Positions 15,862 through 20,584 of a stretch of DNA of 20,584 nt are shown one piece after another; position 1 is the first letter of the stretch; each line of letters starts with the position of its first letter. The position numbers were made by a program, and so were the translations under genes. Source of the DNA: Balneolia bacterium (lineage in GTDB: Bacteria; Bacteroidota; Rhodothermia; Balneolales; Cyclonatronaceae); NCBI GenBank assembly GCA_003567135.1, contig PXAI01000311.1, positions 1-20,584 of the forward strand, given 5' to 3'. The notes beneath the pieces are model-generated. The model made no database searches, was not told where the DNA came from, and saw only the letters and a list, made by a program, of their open reading frames with translations.

Positions 15862-16792
15862 TAAAAAAGTTCTTATAACCGGCGGTTCCGGCTTTTTGGG
15901 ATCGCATCTTTGCGAAAAATATCTCGAGAAAGGCTACGATGTAATCTGCATGGATAACCTGATTACAGGTAACATCGAAAACGTGCAGCATTTGTTTAAC
16001 GAGCCCAACTTTGAGTTTGTGAAGTACGATGTTACAAACTTCATTTACGTAAAAGGCGATCTCGATCTGGTGCTTCACTTTGCTTCACCGGCCTCGCCGA
16101 TTGATTATCTCGAAATGCCGATTCAAACCCTTAAAGTTGGGTCACTCGGCACGCACAAAGCGCTCGGCCTTGCCAAGGATAAAGGCGCACGTTTCCTGCT
16201 GGCGTCCACCAGCGAGGTGTATGGCGATCCGCTGACGCATCCCCAGAAAGAAACGTACTGGGGAAATGTGAACCCGATTGGTTTCAGAGGCGTGTATGAC
16301 GAAGCCAAGCGATTTGCCGAGGCGATGACCATGGCCTATCACCGTTTTCACAAACTGGAAACACGCATCGTACGAATTTTCAATACCTACGGACCAAGAA
16401 TGCGCCTGAACGACGGCCGCGCGCTTCCTACGTTTATGACTCAGGCGCTTCGCGGTGAAGACATTACCGTTTTCGGGGATGGCTCCCAAACGCGCTCGTT
16501 CTGTTATGTGGACGATCTCGTGGAGGGAATCTACAGGCTTTCGCAGTCTGATGAAGTTTATCCGGTGAACATCGGAAATCCTTCTGAAATTACGATTCGC
16601 GAGTTTGCCGATGAGATTATCTCACTGACCGGCTCGAAGAGTAAAGTGATCTACAAAGAACTTCCCAAAGATGATCCGCAGGTTCGCCAGCCGGATATTA
16701 CGCGTGCTAAAGAAATTATTGGGTGGGAACCACAAGTGCATCGAAGCGAAGGCCTTAAGCGAACACTGGATGATTTCCGAAAACGCGTTTAA
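15854..16792 (+). CDS. uxs: UDP-glucuronate decarboxylase (UDP-xylose synthase)
   Basis: Extended short-chain dehydrogenase that oxidises and decarboxylates UDP-glucuronate to UDP-xylose. The 312 residues match bacterial and plant UXS. The NAD motif is GGSGFLGSH (10-18) and the adenine ribose-binding Asp is in CMDNLITGN. The catalytic set is the Ser/Thr of LASTSEVYGDP (117-126) and YxxxK as Tyr148-Lys152 in YDEAK. The YGPRMRLNDGRALPTF and GDGSQTRSFCYVDD blocks separate UXS from UDP-glucose epimerases and dTDP-glucose dehydratases. It sits directly after ugd, its substrate supplier, and shares 8 bp with it. The carbamoyltransferase gene follows after 60 bp with no terminator. Confidence 0.94.
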   Translation: MSNKKVLITGGSGFLGSHLCEKYLEKGYDVICMDNLITGNIENVQHLFNEPNFEFVKYDVTNFIYVKGDLDLVLHFASPASPIDYLEMPIQTLKVGSLGTHKALGLAKDKGARFLLASTSEVYGDPLTHPQKETYWGNVNPIGFRGVYDEAKRFAEAMTMAYHRFHKLETRIVRIFNTYGPRMRLNDGRALPTFMTQALRGEDITVFGDGSQTRSFCYVDDLVEGIYRLSQSDEVYPVNIGNPSEITIREFADEIISLTGSKSKVIYKELPKDDPQVRQPDITRAKEIIGWEPQVHRSEGLKRTLDDFRKRV

Positions 16793-16852
16793 TCCTCAAT
16801 GTAAACGTCCTGAAATCCTGAAAAGCAGACTCTCTTTACCCGTGATTTATCC

Positions 16853-18673
16853 ATGATTATTCTCGGTATTTCATGCTATTACCACGACTCAGCCGCCGCG
16901 CTGATTCGGGACGGAGAGCTAATTGCCGCTGCTCAGGAAGAACGTTTTACCCGTAAAAAACACGATCCGGGTTTTCCGCACAACGCGATTGACTTTTGTC
17001 TGAAAGAAGCCAAAACGGATATCAGCGGGGTGGACGTCATTGCGTTTTACGACAAGCCGTTTCTGAAATTTGAGCGTATCCTGGAAACCTATTTGGGATA
17101 TGTTCCGCGGGGCATACGAAGCGCGTGGAAAGCGCTGCCGATCTGGATCAAGGAAAAGCTCTGGATATCCGACCTGATCCGGAATGAGCTCAATTTTGAG
17201 GGCAAGCTGATTTTCCCCGAGCACCACGAATCGCACGCCGCATCCGCGTTTTTCCCTTCGCCGTTTCAGGATGCCGCGGTTCTTACGATGGACGGCGTAG
17301 GCGAGTGGGCCACCAGCTCCATCGGAATCGGGGAAGGCAACTCGTTGAAGCTGATTCGTGAAATGGAGTTTCCGCACTCTATCGGTTTGCTTTACTCCGC
17401 GTTTACATATTTCTGCGGATTCCGTGTTAATTCGGGCGAATATAAGCTGATGGGCCTCGCTCCGTACGGCGAACCAATCTACGCCCAAACCATCCTTGAC
17501 GAACTGATCGACCTGAAAGAAGACGGCTCGTTCAGGATGAATATGAAGTATTTTGATTACGCGTCTGGCCTGAAAATGACCAGCCGGAAGTTCAACAAAC
17601 TTTTTGGCGGCCCGCCGAGAGTTGCGGAATCAAAACTGACCAAACGCGAAATGGACATCGCCGCTTCGATCCAGAAAGTGACCGAGGAGATTATGATCCG
17701 AATGGCACGTTTTGCGGTTAAGGAGACCGGAAAATCGAATTTGTGTCTGGCCGGAGGCGTGGCGCTGAACTGCGTTGGAAACGGAAAAATCATCAAACTT
17801 CCGGAAGTTAAAAACCTCTGGATTCAGCCTGCCGCCGGAGATGCAGGTGGTGCCGTCGGTGCCGCGTATGCCGGATGGTATTCCTATCTTGGAAATGAAC
17901 GAAACGTTGATTCTTCCGGAACCAAAGATCAGATGAAGGGCGCGTATCTCGGCCCGGAATTTTCGGATGTGGAGATTGGCGCCTTTGTGGAATCAAACGG
18001 CTATATCGCTGAAAAGCTGGATGATGCAGCCTTGTTTGAAAAAACAGCCGACGCCATCGCGGATGATCAGGTTGTTGGATGGTTTCAGGGAAAGATGGAG
18101 TTTGGCCCGAGAGCGCTGGGCGGCCGGTCTATTCTGGGCGATCCCCGTTCGGAAAACATGCAGAAAAAGCTGAATGTGAAGATCAAGTTCCGCGAAAGTT
18201 TTCGTCCGTTTGCGCCGTCGGTGCTGGATAAGCATCTTTCAGAGTATTTCGATCTGGAGCAGCATCAGCAGAGTCCGTACATGCTTCTGGTGGCACAGGT
18301 CAGGGAAAACCGACTGAAGCAGGTAAGCAAGGATGCGCAGGGATTTGATAAACTCTATCAGGTGCGGTCCGAGCTTCCGGCCATCACACACGTGGATAAT
18401 TCGGCGCGGATTCAGACGGTCGAAAAATCCACAAATCCAAGATATTACGGACTGATTGAGGCTTTTTACCGCAAAACGGGCTGTCCGGTCATCATAAACA
18501 CCAGTTTTAATGTGCGCGGCGAGCCGATCGTCTGCACGCCGGAGGATGCCTACCGCTGCTTCATGCGAACCGATATGGACGTGCTCGTTCTCGGAAGCTA
18601 TTTATTCCGGAAAAAAGAGCAGCCCGATTTTGAGGAAAAAGTAAACTGGCAGGAGGAATTTCCCCTTGACTAA
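16853..18673 (+). CDS. Carbamoyltransferase, NodU/CmcH/TobZ family
   Basis: Transfers the carbamoyl group of carbamoyl phosphate, through a carbamoyl-adenylate, to a hydroxyl of a sugar, antibiotic or glycan. The 606 residues have the two expected parts. The N-terminal Kae1/ASKHA-like domain starts ILGISCYYHDSAAALI (His11). Its metal-binding histidines are in HHESHAASAF (124-133, HxxxH), with MDGVGEWA (146-153) and the nucleotide loop LAGGVALNCVGNGKI (299-313). The C-terminal domain (about 400-606) has FGPRALGGRSILGDPR (417-432) and INTSFNVRGEPIV (548-560). The acceptor is unknown. The neighbouring ugd and uxs suggest a xylose- or glucuronate-containing glycan, but the family also acts on small molecules. 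Its stop overlaps the SxtJ-like gene by 8 bp. Confidence 0.93.
   Translation: MIILGISCYYHDSAAALIRDGELIAAAQEERFTRKKHDPGFPHNAIDFCLKEAKTDISGVDVIAFYDKPFLKFERILETYLGYVPRGIRSAWKALPIWIKEKLWISDLIRNELNFEGKLIFPEHHESHAASAFFPSPFQDAAVLTMDGVGEWATSSIGIGEGNSLKLIREMEFPHSIGLLYSAFTYFCGFRVNSGEYKLMGLAPYGEPIYAQTILDELIDLKEDGSFRMNMKYFDYASGLKMTSRKFNKLFGGPPRVAESKLTKREMDIAASIQKVTEEIMIRMARFAVKETGKSNLCLAGGVALNCVGNGKIIKLPEVKNLWIQPAAGDAGGAVGAAYAGWYSYLGNERNVDSSGTKDQMKGAYLGPEFSDVEIGAFVESNGYIAEKLDDAALFEKTADAIADDQVVGWFQGKMEFGPRALGGRSILGDPRSENMQKKLNVKIKFRESFRPFAPSVLDKHLSEYFDLEQHQQSPYMLLVAQVRENRLKQVSKDAQGFDKLYQVRSELPAITHVDNSARIQTVEKSTNPRYYGLIEAFYRKTGCPVIINTSFNVRGEPIVCTPEDAYRCFMRTDMDVLVLGSYLFRKKEQPDFEEKVNWQEEFPLD
18651..18656 (+). 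promoter_or_regulatory. Shine-Dalgarno site for the TTG start of the SxtJ-like gene
   Basis: AGGAGG lies inside the end of the carbamoyltransferase gene, 9 nt before TTG 18666. There is no ATG near this position, so this strong site supports TTG as the real start. Confidence 0.7.
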
Positions 18674-19112
18674 CTTCGCTCACTTTATCCGGGAATTACA
18701 GAAGGAAATCACCGTTGACCGGAAGAAAATCCGTGATTTCGGGATTGTGATGTTTACGGTCGTCGGGCTCATCATCCCCGCGTTTCTTTCCTGGCGCGCC
18801 GACTGGATCATTACCGACTGGATGACGCGCCTCTTTATTTTTGGCTCGCTTTTCCTTGCCGTTTGCGTAATCCTCCCCAAACCGATGCAGCCCGTCTACC
18901 GCGCCTGGATGACGCTCGCTATTCTGCTGGGGCTGGTCATGACTAAAGTGATCATTTCACTGGTGTTTTATCTGATGATGGTTCCCATCGGACTGATTCG
19001 CCAGCTCGTAACCGGAGATCCGCTCAAGCAAAAAGCTGATCCTGACGCGGAAACATACTGGGTAAAAAAGGAACAGGAAAGCGATCCGGCGCAGTATGAA
19101 AAACAGTACTGA
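18666..19112 (+). CDS. SxtJ-like small inner-membrane protein
   Basis: A 148-residue membrane protein. After a charged amphipathic N-terminus (1-23) come hydrophobic spans at about 25-43, 54-70 and a long one at about 79-112 that probably crosses twice. A polar tail with DPDAETYWVKKEQESDPAQY ends the protein. Position directly behind a NodU/CmcH-type carbamoyltransferase and the ETYW-type tail match the SxtJ family, named from the saxitoxin cluster. Its biochemical role is not known. It may anchor or assist the carbamoyltransferase at the membrane. It starts at TTG and overlaps the carbamoyltransferase by 8 bp (TTGACTAA) and the Nudix gene by 17 bp. The short DUF5989 gene that I recall often following sxtJ is not present here. 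Confidence 0.8.
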   Translation: MTNFAHFIRELQKEITVDRKKIRDFGIVMFTVVGLIIPAFLSWRADWIITDWMTRLFIFGSLFLAVCVILPKPMQPVYRAWMTLAILLGLVMTKVIISLVFYLMMVPIGLIRQLVTGDPLKQKADPDAETYWVKKEQESDPAQYEKQY

Positions 19113-19578
19113 TCCCGCCGTGCCTTCACTGATTGACGTTTATCCGTATCGAATCACAGAACATGGTGCCGAGTATTTGCTGCTCAGGCGTTCTGAGGAT
19201 AAAATCTATGCCGGGCAGTGGCGGATGGTCGGAGGGAAGGTCAATCAAAACGAACCGGCGTGGAAAGCGGCGCTTCGTGAGCTGAGGGAAGAGACGGGCA
19301 TCATCCCCGTAAAATTCTGGGCTTTGCCTTCTGTCAACACGTTCTATGAAGCGAAAACGGATCGCATCCACCATATTCCGGCTTTTGCCGCCGAAGTTGA
19401 TGCTAAAGACGCAGAAGTTACGTTAAATGCCGAACACACGGATTACCGTTGGGAAAAGTGCGGTGCAGCCTGTAATTTAGTCCGATGGCCGGAACAGCAG
19501 CGCCTTATTTCACTTGCCGACCGGCTCATTAATTCATCTCAGATCCTCCCTGACTGGATCATCAATCAACAAATATGA
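19096..19578 (+). CDS. Nudix hydrolase
   Basis: Hydrolyses a nucleoside diphosphate linked to another moiety, using Mg2+ bound by the Nudix box; cytosolic. The 160 residues hold a perfect box GX5EX7REUXEEXGU, as GKVNQNE (47-53), seven residues, then RELREETGI (61-69). The pattern before it (YLLLRRSEDKIYAGQWRMVGG) and the whole small single-domain layout resemble dihydroneopterin triphosphate/dNTP pyrophosphatases of the NudB/MutT type. A sugar-nucleotide substrate is equally possible given the operon. The ATG overlaps the SxtJ-like gene by 17 bp, and the stop overlaps the next start (ATGA), so it is tightly embedded. Substrate unassigned. Confidence 0.9.
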   Translation: MKNSTDPAVPSLIDVYPYRITEHGAEYLLLRRSEDKIYAGQWRMVGGKVNQNEPAWKAALRELREETGIIPVKFWALPSVNTFYEAKTDRIHHIPAFAAEVDAKDAEVTLNAEHTDYRWEKCGAACNLVRWPEQQRLISLADRLINSSQILPDWIINQQI

Positions 19579-20584
19579 TTTTACGTTTAAACTGGGCTAT
19601 TGCCTTAACCGGATTACTCATTTTAACCTTATTTCAGGGGCTCAGTGCCCAGCATTCAGAGAGCGGCTATGAAGTGCGTTTTGCGCCCGATTTTTGGTAT
19701 AACGATGTGGATGGAATCCGCATAGGAGCGAGAATGCGCGGTCAGGTGCCCGGCTCGTTCAACGATGGCCCGCACAGGCTTGATGCCGGACTCTGGCTCG
19801 GTACGTGGTTTCCCGATCTGCCGGTTTCCTACTATGTAAAGTACACCGAACCGATACCTGCACTGTCCGATTTTAACAGCGAGGCGAGTGTCAGCGCGAT
19901 CAGCTCCATACGCGAAGGAATGCACTGGCATTCGGCCGGATTCGATAAACGCTGGCAGCCCGGTTTTTACGAGGATACCTACACCGAGTTTTTCTTCGAA
20001 ACCGGATTTCACAGAAGGTTCGATGATGAGTACGTAGCGTTTCCGGCGCTCTGGCAGCCGCAGGGCGTGGCGTTTCTGCACACCGGCGTGGAAGGGCGCT
20101 ACCTGCAGCAATCGGGGATGTTTTACTATCGCGGAGAGATTCGCTCCGGAGCCGAGGCCGAGGATTTTGACAACAATTTCGTGCGTTTTGATGCCGACTT
20201 GCGTCAGGTATTCAACATCACGCGGGGACTGAACGTCAGGCTGAGAGGAACGTTTGGATTAACTTCCGGGGATCTGCCGCCCGAATATCAGACCACCGCT
20301 TCGTTCGCTAGCGCCATTGACTGGGTTTGGTCAGGATTTTTCCGCTCAAAAGGCACCATTCCCGTTCCGTTTCTTGAGTCAGGCGTGATGCAGCTCACCG
20401 GCGGGCCGTCCGTTCGGGGATACAACAAGCGCGACATCAAGGCGGCCAAAGACGGCACGCCCATTTTCTACAGCGAATACGCCGGATTCAACTTCGAGCT
20501 GGATTACCCGAATCCCATCGACAAAGGCTTCGAGCGAATCCCGATTGTCGGTGATTTCCTGCGACTGAGATCCTACCTCTTCAC
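19575..20584 (+). CDS. Outer-membrane beta-barrel protein, Omp85-like features, 3' end outside window
   Basis: From ATG 19575 the frame stays open to the window end (336 complete codons). A signal peptide is clear: MILRLNWAIA, a hydrophobic run to residue 20, then QGLSA-QHSE with cleavage after Ala25. The rest is rich in alternating hydrophobic/aromatic strands, such as VSYYVKY, FYEDTYTEFFFETGFH, GMFYYRGEIRSGA and LNVRLRGTFGLTSG. GGPSVRGYNKRD (276-287) resembles the VRGY/F loop-6 motif of the Omp85 (BamA/TamA/FhaC) barrel. No POTRA domains are seen at the N-terminus, so it is a barrel without the usual periplasmic arm. It could alternatively be an unrelated surface barrel; the C-terminal strands are needed to decide. 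The start overlaps the Nudix stop by 4 bp (ATGA), tying it to the glycan operon. Confidence 0.75.
   Translation, partial: MILRLNWAIALTGLLILTLFQGLSAQHSESGYEVRFAPDFWYNDVDGIRIGARMRGQVPGSFNDGPHRLDAGLWLGTWFPDLPVSYYVKYTEPIPALSDFNSEASVSAISSIREGMHWHSAGFDKRWQPGFYEDTYTEFFFETGFHRRFDDEYVAFPALWQPQGVAFLHTGVEGRYLQQSGMFYYRGEIRSGAEAEDFDNNFVRFDADLRQVFNITRGLNVRLRGTFGLTSGDLPPEYQTTASFASAIDWVWSGFFRSKGTIPVPFLESGVMQLTGGPSVRGYNKRDIKAAKDGTPIFYSEYAGFNFELDYPNPIDKGFERIPIVGDFLRLRSYLF

Noticed and set aside
16919..17488. 189-residue open frame antisense to the carbamoyltransferase gene
   Set aside because: Fully contained opposite conserved motifs, with low-complexity basic sequence and no family resemblance.
19656..20111. 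151-residue minus-strand frame opposite the barrel gene
   Set aside because: The plus-strand frame has a signal peptide, a coupled start and no stop to the window end, so it is the real gene.
1..20584. CRISPR arrays, tRNA or rRNA genes, insertion sequences, prophage genes
   Set aside because: Looked for on both strands; no regularly spaced repeats, no cloverleaf-like sequence, and no transposase, integrase or phage structural gene was recognised.

Overview
This 20.6 kb chromosomal window comes from a Gram-negative bacterium. Its features fit the Bacteroidota/Balneolota/Rhodothermota (FCB) group. Most genes lack a clear Shine-Dalgarno site, the best promoter resembles the FCB -33/-7 type (TATATTTG ahead of greA), the order efp-accB-accC is one I associate with that group, and the last gene encodes a signal-peptide-bearing outer-membrane barrel. 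Balneolota is my best guess. It is an inference from gene content, not a phylogenetic result.

Left edge (1-1074): the end of an unrecognised gene with an abrupt internal switch in base composition, then a GxxExxY-family nuclease-like gene broken by one in-frame TAA, then a nested palindrome in the convergent gap.

Minus-strand block (1075-13828). In transcription order it reads: a SpoU/TrmH-type RNA methyltransferase; metG; a GH13 debranching/pullulanase-type enzyme 12 bp behind metG; a neurotransmitter:sodium symporter family transporter; efp; accB; accC; gcvH (start overlapping the accC stop); a strong terminator; guaA; and an exported TPR plus LivK/LpoA-like ligand-binding protein. This is mostly housekeeping: translation, fatty-acid initiation, one-carbon metabolism, GMP synthesis and glycogen use.

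Plus-strand block (14050-end): greA, ugd (UDP-glucose dehydrogenase), uxs (UDP-glucuronate decarboxylase, making UDP-xylose), a NodU/CmcH-type carbamoyltransferase, an SxtJ-like small membrane protein, a Nudix hydrolase, and an outer-membrane beta-barrel protein cut by the window end. After ugd nearly every junction overlaps (8, 8, 17 and 4 bp; only uxs to the carbamoyltransferase has a 60-bp gap), and no terminator is visible, so this looks like one transcription unit. It would supply UDP-GlcA and UDP-xylose and carbamoylate a glycan or small molecule.

The most interesting regulatory feature is the 221-bp divergent gap before greA. An FCB-type promoter is followed within about 20 bp by an intrinsic-terminator-like hairpin with seven Ts, and then by a second hairpin built from the same CCGGC/GCCGG arms. 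This looks like an attenuator in the leader of a transcription elongation factor gene, possibly controlling the whole glycan operon downstream.
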